Source of the DNA: Oreohelix idahoensis
Taxonomy: Eukaryota > Mollusca > Gastropoda > Stylommatophora > Oreohelicidae
DNA: 64,000 bases
Assembly: GCA_024509875.1 (NCBI GenBank)
Contig: JAMPIV010012156.1
Span: 248,001 to 312,000, forward strand
Reading direction: 5' to 3'
Each line of letters begins with the position of its first letter. Within the stretch, counting starts at the first letter, position 1. Position numbers and translations under genes: made by a program. Positions 20,502 to 30,839 of the stretch are shown piece by piece. The notes below the pieces were generated by a model that worked only from the letters and a program-made list of their open reading frames with translations, made no database searches and was not told the DNA's origin.

Positions 20502-23500
20502 ATTTGAGGCCACTTGTAGGTCTTATAACGTGGATAAAACACTGTATTGCACATATTTATCCAGGTTACTTACTGGGGATGCTTTAGCAGTTTATCATAC
20601 TACCAGTATTAATGAGAAGAATGATTATAATGCTCTTAGAGCCGCACTTCTGAAGAAATTTCAAATGACAGAAGATGAATACCGATTAAGATTTCGTACA
20701 TTGCTACCGCAATCAAGCAGAAATTTCAGTGATTTTCTGTCACAAATACGACTAACCCTAGAAAGATGGATCGAATTATCCAAAATTGAAAAGTCGTATG
20801 AAGGTCTCTTCGATTTACTGATGCGCGATAAGGTACTATCGTCTGTAAATCCTACATTTCTCGCATTTTTACACGAACGGAAACCTTTATCAATGAAAGA
20901 CTTAGAAGAACATGCAAAAAATTTTTGCACTGCTCACCCAACCATGGATCTAAGTAATGCACAGATTAAGAATGAATTGCCTGTTGCTTTTGCAGCACAA
21001 CAAAACAATTTTTCACGAAATCGTTCCTTTAGTGCTGACAGGTATGTCAATAAGGGAAATAATTACAATTTTAACAATGATAACTTTTACAAAGGGAAGC
21101 AATTTCAACAATCTGCTCCATTTAATGTTTCTTGGAACCAAGCTCACAGATCGCGAGATTTTGGTAACAATAATTTTAAAAATAATCAAGGACATTATAA
21201 TAAACAAAACTGGAGATCAAGATCTCAGGGTCCGCAAAACAGACAAGGTTCTTGGAATAAAAATTTTAAAGAACATCATAACTTTAATTATACAAATTAT
21301 CGGACTCATCCAAATTTTAACTCAAGCAGAAACGACAATTTTGGCAATTTTAATGCAAATAATCAAAATCGATCGCGTCGGAATGATAGATCGTCGAGTA
21401 ATACGGGTAGACATTCTAATGTCGCTTTAATTGATACACAGGCTAATATTGAACAGGGTAAAGTAGCTGAAACTCACAATGCTATGTCTTGTTCTCTTGA
21501 TTGTACCCAGGTGAAAGACTGTCCAGAATGCTCGACTCTTTTCCAGCCTAAGGCGATCACGACGCTGCGTTGCGGACATACCTTGCCTAGTCTACCTGTA
21601 GTCTGTACGGCCACTGCTGCGTCAGTACACCAGGGACAGGGCTCTCTTAAGTTTAACAAGGGATTTGTCAACAATATTTCATGCTCTCTCCTATTTGACT
21701 CAGGTTGTAGCACTGTGGGCGTCCGGACTTCGCTGATCAACCCAAGTTGTGCCACGGGCAGGGTTGTCAAGTGTGTGACTTTTGGTGGCACCGTTGAAAC
21801 ATTTCCCACTGCTATTATTGACCTTAATACACCATTTTTTTCAGGAAAGATCCAGGCATGTCTCCTTCCGAATCCAATTTGTGATTTAATACTTGGTCGC
21901 ATACATGGTATTAAAGAGTGTACACCACAGCAAATTGCTGAATGGGAAGAGCGACATATTCAAACTGCAAATGCAGTAGTGACTAGAGCGCAAGCTACTA
22001 ATATGTCGCATGATACACCTATTGAACCTACAGTTCATACCACTTGTGATGATGATGCTCCTATTTCACGGGAGTTGTTTGCAACATTGCAAAAGAATGA
22101 TGATTCATTAAAAAAAATTTTTCAGTATGTGAACAAAAAGAATACCAGCAACAAACTTGCAAAATCTAGACATGACTTTATACTTAAAAATGGGATTTTG
22201 GTTAGAGTAATACGGGAAAAGGATTCATCCTTATGTTATCAGATCTTAGTCCCATCCTCTATGAGATCTCGTATATTACGACATGCGCATGACTCGCAAT
22301 GTGCGGGCCATATGGGTTTTTCGCGTACCAAATCCAGAGTGCTTTCGGCATTCTACTGGCCAGGCGTCCATAGGGACATCACTCTCTATTGTCGGTCCTG
22401 TTTGATATGTCAGGAAGTTAAGGTACGGGGTCCATTTCATGCGGCTCCTATTCAAGCTGCGGACATCCCGATTAGACCATTTGATAAAATGGCTATAGAC
22501 ATTATTGGTCCGATGCTTCCATCTGCTAGAGGGCATACGCATATTCTTACGTGCATTGATATGTGCACTCGTTGGCCTGAGGCCATCCCTCTCAAGAACA
22601 CTTCATCTGCCAGTGTAGCAGAGGCATTGATGTTAATCTTCTCACGCATTGGTTTTCCACGGAAAATCTTGTCGGATCATGGGGTTCAGTTCATTTCTGA
22701 ATCCATGTCTCAAGTTATGAAGACATTAGGTATAGACAGATCTCTTAGTTCTATTTATCATCCGATGTCAAATGGGTTAATTGAGCGTCTCAATAGGACA
22801 CTCAAGCAGTTGTTGGGTAAGATGACCCAAGACCATCCCCAAGACTGGGATCGGGTCATACCCGCTGCTCTGTTCGCGTATCGCGAAGTACAAAATCAAG
22901 CCACGGGGTTTTCTCCATTCCAGCTAGTTTTTGGCATGCAACCACGCGGTCCGATGTCGTTAATCCACGACTTATTGGTTGACGAGAATATTGAAGAGGA
23001 AACTCAATCCTCTTATGAGTATGTGATCTCTCTGAGAAAGAGAATCATAGATGCTTGTAGACTAGCTACTGCATCATCCGAACAAGCCAAAGAAAAAGCT
23101 CGTCTATTTGCAAACAAGTATAGACGTCTTCGCCAGCTTATTCCTGGTGACGAAGCTTTTGTATTACTCCCTGCGCATAACAATCGTCTTTTAATTACCT
23201 GGAGAGGTCCTTTCAGGATCATCTCAAGAATATCCGATGTCGACTACATCGTTGATGTTAATGGTAAACATAAAACCTTCCACATTAACATGTTGAAGGA
23301 GTATTACTCACGTCCTGATTATCTACAGTCAGTGTTCCAGGCAACTGACGATCCTACACCTCCTATTCAACACTATTCTAGTTTGTCAGTCATCCAAGAA
23401 GAAGAATCTTCTTTCGATGATGTACAACTACCAATACCAGTTGTACCACTCCATTCCACTGAGAAATGGAATGATGTTACAATCTCATCTACTCTTTCGG

Positions 23501-24924
23501 CTGATCAACGTCAGCAAGTCTCTAATATTCTACACTCGTATGAGGATGTCCTCACTGACATCCCAGGTCATACGTCAGTCATCCAACATGACATTATTCT
23601 GACTGACGATACGCCTATTCGAGTTCGCCCATATCCTATCCCTTTACACTTTCGTGATAAGGTTGATAAGGAATTGGATGAGATGCTTCAATTAAATATA
23701 ATTGAACCATCTTCATCACCATATTCTTCTTCTATGGTAATCATTAGGAAGAAGGACAACAATATACGTCTTTGCGTAGATTACAGGAAATTAAACAAAG
23801 TTACAAAATTCGATGCGGAACCGTTACCTCTTTTAGACGACTTATTGGAGAAATTATCTCATGCCACATTCTTTTCGAAATTTGACCTTTCAAAGGGCTA
23901 TTGGCAAGTGCCACTCACTCCTAAAGCAAAGCCATTCACCGCTTTCTCGACGCCACGGGGTCTTTTTCAATGGAATTTTATGCCATTCGGATTAATGAAT
24001 GCGCCAGCTACCTTTGTACGCATGATGCGCCGCATATTGTCTCATCGTCCCGATGTCATTACTTATATAGATGACATCTGTCTTTTCAGTGACTCTTGGG
24101 ATGAACATATTCATGGATTAAAAGCTTTACTTTCTACCTTACGGGATTATAACTTAACAGCGAAACCTTCAAAGGCTTTTGTCGGTTTTCATGACATCTC
24201 ATTTCTGGGTCACCGCATAGGTCATGGTTTCATGTATACAGAAGACAGTAACGTCTCTAAAATTTTAAACATCTCAGCACCTAAGACAAAAAAACAAGTT
24301 AGGTCGCTTTTAGGACTAATACAGTTCTATTCAAAATTCATCCCTCATTTGTCTACTATAACTGCACCTTTTTCGTCTCTACTGAAGAAAGGCACATCTA
24401 ATGTAATAAAGTGGTCGCAGGATCACCAAACGGCGTTAGACTATATAAAACAATTTTTTTCAAATGCACCTTTTTTGAGGTTGCCTAACAAAAATCTCAC
24501 TTTCATTCTTCGCAGTGATGCTTCTTCTTACGCTATTGCTGCAGTTTTGATGCAGGAATATAACGGCACCTTATTTCCGGTGATGTACGTGTCCAGAAAA
24601 CTTACGGAGAGCGAACTCAAATACTCCGTTCTTGATAAAGAGCTCCTCGCATTAGTGTGGGCAATCACAAAACTGGAACGTTACCTCCTCGGTTCACACT
24701 TTGTGGTGGAATCTGACCAGAAAGCTCTTACCGCACTGAATACAAAGAACGTTAAATCATCCAAGTCAGCGCGTTACGCTATAGCGCTTCAACCATTCAA
24801 TTTTGAAATACGAGCTATTCCTGGAGTGAAGAATGTGTTCGCAGACTGTTTGTCGAGATGCCCAAGCGAACTTGTCGAAACTAAACCACTTCCAGATGTT
24901 GAAACATCCTCACCGATAACATGA
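20502..24924 (+). CDS. Element B gag (rest) and pol: protease, integrase, RT, RNase H
   Basis: The open frame with ATG at 20530 has 1464 codons and encodes the rest of Gag plus pol. Approximate residues: capsid-like region 1-140; Asn/Arg-rich basic linker 155-300; cysteine motif DCPECSTLFQPK with CGH at about 325-345; aspartic protease LLFDSGCSTVG near 388; integrase zinc domain HAHDSQCAGH...C..C near 585-620; integrase core with IDIIGP (657), LSDHG (715) and the Glu in LIERLNR (751); chromodomain-like/SH3 tail near 860-900; RT from about 1030 with FDLSKGYWQVPL and catalytic YIDD near 1179; RNase H SDASSYAIAAVL near 1328 to LSRCPSE at the end. All catalytic residues look present. Only the upstream frameshift disables it. 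No envelope gene follows. Confidence 0.92.
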
Positions 24925-25926
24925 ATAACTTTGTACATTATCATTGATTGTACATCTATAAAGACTGCTTATATAACTGAAGTATTCGTATAAGTATAAC
25001 TTTCAGGATATACTTACTTATAGATTATAACATTACTTCTTGTGGAGTAACATTTTATTAGTACGTGAACATTGGTACTACAGTAACTTTTTATTCGTAT
25101 GGAAACATTGTTAAGAGCGACAAATATACATTTGTTATTCCTATGGAACATATTACACTACATATCGTGTTCGGGAATATATTTATCGTGTATGGAACAT
25201 TGAGAACATCGTCTCGTCGATTACTAACTAGTTGTAACTGAACATTGACAATGAGTGATATTGGAATTACTTAGAATATATTAGTAACTGGTTATTTGTT
25301 GGTAATTAAGAAATATATTAATTAGAATAATTCAATTTAATCTATTTAATTGATTATGGATCACACACATACTAACTTTCTTAGTTGTCACGTAATACCT
25401 ACATTCACGGGTCTTAGTTATGATATCTCACTGTTAGATCACTAGTCAACCGTACTAGTGTTAGAAAACATTAAGGTTGTTGATTCTTAAAGTGTTTAAT
25501 TTTGCATTGCTTCATTTTTGCACATTGTATTTTCAATTTTTCTGTTTTATTGATTCTCTTGTCATTGATCATCATCAGTGTTGCTGTTCATTTTCATTTT
25601 TGAAATCATATGTTTCAAATTTTTTTTTTTGAAAACTTAGTTGAATTTTATTATCATCTTTTTTAATGGTTTTTTTCATTTTTCATTTTCAACTTGTTTT
25701 TACTTCGAATATTACCACATCGTTCCAAAGTAGGTCGAGTGTGGATGTGTGCTTTAATGCATACTATCATTTAGTTATATTGATTTCGTTTAATATTCTT
25801 TTCTTAATATGGTATAACTTTATGCATTTCATATATCTTGTTGTAGTTTTGACTCACCTCTCTCGGGTACTAAGTTCAAAAAAATTAATAGAATTAATTT
25901 TTTTTAAGGGGAGGTAATAAGGGAGC
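24925..25926 (+). other. Element B 3' untranslated region with polypurine tract
   Basis: About 1 kb of AT-rich noncoding sequence between the pol stop and the 3' LTR. The frame at 25666-25917 is low-complexity. The polypurine tract AAGGGGAGGTAATAAGGGAG is at 25906-25925, just before the LTR. The same tract is found in element D at 55257-55277 (minus). Confidence 0.8.
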
Positions 25927-25947
25927 TGTTACGTACATTTATTACCT
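25912..25947 (+). promoter_or_regulatory. Hairpin spanning the polypurine tract/LTR junction
   Basis: AGGTAATAA at 25912-25920 is the exact reverse complement of TTATTACCT at 25939-25947, inside the LTR start. The 9-bp stem has an 18-nt loop that contains the LTR boundary. The same arrangement is seen at 55236-55271 in element D. Confidence 0.6.
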
Positions 25948-27109
25948 AAGGGGGTAGTCTTCGGTCCTGCCAAATGTACGCACCAGTCTTAATATAGTTA
26001 TATTATTTGTGCGTTCGATTGATTCACGCACTGACGTGCACAATGCAGTGTGAGTTGCTTTGGACGCACGGGTAACCTAGTTTAGGGATTGTGACGTCAT
26101 GTTTTGTATGGGGCAGTACGGACCATGTTGATGTCCGTGGAATATTTCTTGTATTCGTGGCAAGTTCGTGGAAGCCATTATTTCTATTGATATCTATTGG
26201 TCTTCATGTCGAAGCCAATAGTGGAAGTATCATGTAAGTGTCGCCCCATTTCACATTGAATGTTTATTGAGTTTTAATTGAAGTATCAGGCCGCTCCTAG
26301 TTATGGTCTAGCGGGAATCCATCGTAGTATGTCATTCCTAGAATGGACAAACGGAGTCGATTGCCTTGTTTGAATTACCGTAGAGGGAGGATACCTACGA
26401 GGAAACGAAGTTAATTGATTTTTGTATGCTTCACATGTTTTAATATGCCGTTTTCGCCAATGCCAAAGTCATGGCATGGATTTTGTGGAGAGGTTAGTTA
26501 AAACCCAAATACTAACCCAGATGTAGCTTCATGTTTACGCCATTGATAGTATGTTTTGAACCTACGTGGTAGGAAGGAAGTCTTGGATCAAGACAGTCTT
26601 TTGTTGGATGAATGCGGGATTCAGTGATATGGGAATTCGTATTTAGTTGGATTGTCCTCAGACAAGGTCAACGGACATTTATATCTTACTGTTTCAAACT
26701 TAGCATGAACATTACTGGATTCTTATTACGTGAATGTAAGGAAGGTGTTTGAAAGGGATCTACCGCTATACCTGACCACCATCATAGATGTACATAATTT
26801 TTGTCAGCGTATCATTACCATGCATCCATGTTGATTGTCTCCGTCAAGAACATTGTCTCGTATTGTCGAACGTATACTGTCAATAAATGATGTTAAACTG
26901 TACCACCCGCCTTACAGTTTGCTTCAGTTCACTTCAGTTCACAGCAGGCCTTGGTGGATGTGCCTGAAGTTATGCATCGTTATCTGTTGAACTAATTTTG
27001 ACAGTTTATTTGGATTCGCGTCTTATCAGCACGATCTTACCGTCATATGTAGAGACCCTGCAGAAAAGGTCCTAACAGTAATTGGTGGATACATAAAGAG
27101 AGTGCAACA
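25927..27109 (+). repeat. Element B 3' LTR
   Basis: 1183 bp, same length as the left LTR. I counted four differences by eye (near 26090, 26636, 26799 and 27018), about 0.3 percent, indicating a fairly recent insertion. Confidence 0.95.
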
Positions 27110-28412
27110 CACACCCATGGTCTCTAGGGAATTACGGATACGTGGTGGAGCTAAGGCCAGCCCTGAGCAGTTACTCAAAATAGTGGAAGAAGCCTACAGT
27201 GAGCGACCACTAGTCAATGAGATGACTAGGGATTTCCAGGCCGTGAGTCAGGGGTCTAGGGAATATGCTGTTTTCTTGGAAGGCAAAAAGCCTGATACAC
27301 TGGTGCAGGAAGCCAGTGTAGAAGCCCACACTGAAAAGGACGCACTCGAGGCAGAAGTATCTCTTCTAAAGTCCCAGCTAGCACAGCTATCACAGACCAG
27401 TTTGCCAGTACAAGAGGAAGTGCAAAAAAAGAAAGCACCATGCCAACCGCGGAAACAGCCAAAGCAAGACGAGGAGGTGTGTGAGCAAGAACCTCAATTA
27501 GACCTTCTTGTATGTGAGAGTCAGGCTGTTGTCAAGGAAAGCTGTGAGCTGACAGTACCAACAAACGCAGTTGTACCGACAAGGCGAAAAGAAGTTTGCA
27601 AGTGGTATAGTGTCCACAGGGGATGGGGGTTTATCACACCAGATGATGGAGGTATTGATGTATTCGTACATCAGACCAAGATCTTCAGAAAGAGATTCAT
27701 GAGTCTGGCAAGGAACGAGAAAGTAGAGTTCGATAGCAAACCATCTATCCAGGGCATGGAAGCAGTCTATGTATGCGGCATTGGCGGTCAAGAATGTAAG
27801 GGTAGTAGGAGACGACCCAAGGCACAGAGAAATCCTACAAAGTTGAGGTGCTAATATTGTGGAGAGTTCTCAGGCCACATGGCAGCCAAATGCTCTCAAG
27901 GCCCGCTTCCGAAACGATGCTTTGGGTGCAAGTCCACAGAACATTTGATATCCGCTTGTCCCTCAAGGAGCTCTTTCCCTAAGCGTACTGCTACAACTAG
28001 GTTGCCTTTAGGGTGCAAGCCAAGAGATGACCGTGACAACTGTCACCCTAGGGGCGCCGAGAAAATTGGTAGTCGTTTAGGGGAGGAAACTCGTCCTAAG
28101 CAGATAGGAGGAAAGGCATATCAATGTTCAGAAGAGGAAACTCATCTAAAGCAGATTGTGGGGAATGTAAGCCACCGTCCACACAAAACTAGTGTAAAAC
28201 ACGTCAGGAGCAATCCCCCTACAAAGTCGACAGCTGCATGCACTGACAAGAAGAAGTTACAAGCAAGCAGCGACGCTGCACAAGTAGACGAATCTTCTAG
28301 ACCACATCAACTGCCAGCCCGACAACGTACGACTATGAACATGACGACCAAGAGGGTCCCCAGCCGGGTTGTACATATTACAGAATCTGAGCCCAAAGCA
28401 TCGCCGCTCTGA
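27110..28412 (+). pseudogene. Element A gag, C-terminal part with LIN28-like module
   Basis: Gag sequence resumes after element B: a capsid-like segment (SPEQLLKIVEEAYSERPLV), a coiled coil (EVSLLKSQLAQLSQ) and a Lys-rich linker. A cold-shock domain follows at about 27588-27822, with RGWGFITPDD (RNP1-like), IDVFVHQTKI (RNP2-like) and ending GGQECKGSRRRPK. An in-frame TAA at 27852-27854 falls within the first of two CCHC knuckles: C 27849, C 27858, H 27876, C 27891, then C 27918, C 27927, H 27942, C 27957, linked by PLPKRC. The order and the G-GG..C.GS.RRPK signature are those of LIN28. A basic tail runs to the stop at 28410-28412. The stop and the element B insertion make this copy nonfunctional. 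Confidence 0.85.
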
Positions 28413-28439
28413 AAGAATCATGCGCAGCACCAACGATCT

Positions 28440-28508
28440 GAGAGATTACGACTGAAGCGCCAGAGGTAGTGTTGTTGTCGGAACGACAACAAAATCAGGC
28501 GGGGAATA
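28440..28508 (+). other. Element A 3' end and polypurine tract
   Basis: Short noncoding stretch between the gag stop and the 3' LTR. It contains an inverted repeat GTTGTTGTCG/CGACAACAA (28470-28491) and the purine-rich CAGGCGGGGAATA just before the LTR. Confidence 0.55.
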
Positions 28509-28930
28509 TGTAACCGCGCCATCTTGTCATCCCCATTGTCTCCGTGGTTCACTGCCTTTTTACCACAACATCTTCAAGAAGAAGATATATTACTAGGCCA
28601 CAATAAAGCCTAAAAATAGTTGTGGGTTATATTTGTGTTTTCGCTCTAGAAATAGTTGTGGGTTATATGGTGTTACGTAGTAAATACCCAAATAGCTTGG
28701 TTATACGGTGTTGCTTAGGAATTGCCTTCAAAGTAAACTTGTGGACAACATTGTTTTCTGTATGATTCAAATGCTACCTGATAAGGTTTCATTAATAAAA
28801 GTGGGACCCCTGTCATCAAGAGAGTTTTTCTGTGACTGCGGAACGTGTGTGAAAGTAGGCCAGAGAGAGAGACGACAACATTACACACGAATTCTTATTC
28901 TCCTTCACACATCGTCTTCGCACTGTCACA
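28509..28930 (+). repeat. Element A 3' LTR
   Basis: 422 bp, TGTAACCGCGCC to GCACTGTCACA, matching 16826-17252 with about a dozen substitutions and a shorter GA repeat. Confidence 0.92.
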
Positions 28931-29395
28931 ATACCCTTTAGCTCCCCGTGGAGCATAGGCCTTCAACAAACACATGCATAGACCTTCCTGTCCCGTGCCA
29001 TCCGCTCAAGTTCTTTCCATGTTTTCCTCATCATTTTCAACTGTATCCATTTCTCCTCTCCGTGTTTTTTTTTGTCTACCTCTGCCTCTCTTTCCCTGTT
29101 GATTCCAGAACAAGGACTGCCTTGTAATGCCATCAACAGGTCTCCTCAGTGTGTGTCCTATCCATCGCCAGCGTCTTCTTCTCATCTCTTGTTTCACTGG
29201 CACTTGTCTGGTTCTTGTCATCAATTCCACATTTGTGACTTTGTTATACCATTTCAGTCCTTCTATTCTACGCAAGCACCCGTTTATAAAAGTCTGTAGC
29301 TTTTTGGTTGTTGTTTTTGTTGCTCTCCATGTCTCAGAGCCATACAATAGGACTAACTTCACATTAGATTTGTTGAAGATTCGTATTTTCGTGTG
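28931..29395 (-). mobile_element. RTE-like LINE 3' fragment (subfamily of 2825-3166)
   Basis: The minus frame at 29362-29006 reads KLVLLYGSETWRATKTTTKK, then GLKWYNKVTNVELMTRTRQVP, RWRWIGHTLRRPVDG and GKRGRGRQKK. This is the C-terminal tail of an RTE-like reverse transcriptase, with the same wording as the copy at 2825-3166. It is 5'-truncated at about 29395 and directly abuts the 3' LTR of element A. Confidence 0.8.
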
Positions 29396-29399
29396 TCGT

Positions 29400-30830
29400 G
29401 TTTTGGTTCTGTCTTACAACACGGTTTTCTAAATCTGACCATACCGCACGACATTAGGTAGGGAACTCTCTAATACAATAACCAATCAAAACGTACGTTT
29501 AGTATCATTGTTGTAGGAAACGTACTATGCTTAAAACCTAGGCCTATTTTGTGTAACCGATGGGACAATAATATTTAATTTCATAAGAACTAAAGAAGTA
29601 TCACCGGAAAGGATTATGTAATTCATCAACGGGAATATTACTTTAGAGGTAGGTGTAAACACTTTATCGAATAATATTCTAGTAAGATAGAAATATCGAA
29701 AAAACGAGCTGTGTTACATCAGGATTAGTCAAACTTAGTTAGTTAAAGAATGCATACATTTAAATGCATTGTGCAAACTAACTAATTTATAGATAGATCG
29801 ATACAAAATAATTTACAGTATAAATACATCTTTATATGACCAAAATCCTCCCATAAATAAGGAAGATAATTGAAAAACTAGATTTTATACATTGTACAGA
29901 AGGCAAAATTATGCCTCAGTTTGGGATCCTTTACTCCTTTTTACACCCATGTCATCCGATACGCCGGAGGCGTGACTATAAAAGACCTTGCCCTTGGCCA
30001 TTTGACGCCACTAACAAATTCAAAACCACTAGCTGCCCAGAAAGAAGCGGTAAACTGTAATCGTATTGTACCTTTGCCAACCGCATCTGTTGCGCAGACC
30101 ATAGAAGCCATTAGCAGCCTGTGTGTGTGTTTCCCTAAGGGTTTTGTCCTGCAACCGTTTTATCCTGCAAACATTGTATCCTGCAAATTACCCGAAGTAT
30201 CTGATTCCTATAACTCGATTGGACTCTGAGGTGCAAATGCTCGTGAAGTCATTGGAGCTAGCCACCATTGTTCCACTGTCTGGCAAGTCACATAGGTGTT
30301 CGACCACGTCAGGAGAGTGTGGGATTTTCTTGATTTAAAGATAAGTGGCCTTACATTGCAACTGATCAGCGTGTTCAACAAAAGATATCACCACAAAAGA
30401 AAACATAAATATATTACTAACATTTCAGTGGAGGATGAATTTAAGGACAATATAAATCCACTCTAACCTCACAGTCAAACTCATTTACATTGTATTAAAT
30501 TTAAAATTATTCCTCATTGGGGAAGACAATAGAAACTTCAATACAAGATTATGTTTTATAAATTTAAGTTTCTATGCTTATTTATTTCAAGCTGTAAATA
30601 CCTTTGAGTTTTCCTAAGTTACCGATACCAAAAGAGAACAGGGTTGGGTAAATAAATTGTAAATACATAAATATCAACAGACTTGCTGAATTATTTGAAT
30701 TAAAGTTTCAAGTTTTGTTTGATATTTAATTTAGATTGATAGATAGACTATATTATATACCAATAGAACAACTTGTCAACATAAACAACAATGATGATAG
30801 GAAACTCTCTACAGAGCGATACAACAGGAG
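29400..30830. other. Noncoding stretch
   Basis: No gene or repeat recognised. The frame at 29921-30229 has no domain I know, and composition is AT-rich throughout. Confidence 0.45.
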
Positions 30831-30839
30831 GCAATCTGA

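Larger units (their letters stand above)
17594..27109 (+). mobile_element. Ty3/Gypsy-type LTR retrotransposon B (Gmr1-like domain order)
   Basis: A 9516-bp element with 1183-bp direct LTRs that differ at about four positions by eye, a 5' leader, a gag-pol region broken by a single frameshift, and a purine-rich tract before the 3' LTR. Domain order in pol is protease, integrase, reverse transcriptase, RNase H. That is the copia-like order with Gypsy-like sequences, known for the Gmr1 group. The 5-bp flanks are CGAGC (left) and CACAC (right), so no target-site duplication is visible. Confidence 0.92.
16826..28930 (+). mobile_element. LTR retrotransposon A: gag only, interrupted by element B
   Basis: Two direct LTRs (16826-17252 and 28509-28930) bracket an internal region that is only about 1.7 kb once element B (17594-27109) is subtracted. 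That internal region has a primer-site-like start, a gag-like frame and a purine tract, but no protease, reverse transcriptase or integrase, so A is nonautonomous. Its Gag carries a LIN28-like cold-shock plus double-knuckle module. LTR divergence of roughly 12 substitutions in 420 bp by eye makes it older than B. Flanks are ATATA on the left and ATACC on the right, an imperfect match, with the left side in a microsatellite. Confidence 0.85.

Noticed and set aside
27110..28412. A true host LIN28 gene or plain retrocopy
   Set aside because: It lies between matching LTRs and a purine tract, follows Gag-like sequence in frame, and has a long Gag-type basic tail; a retrocopy would show poly-A and target repeats.
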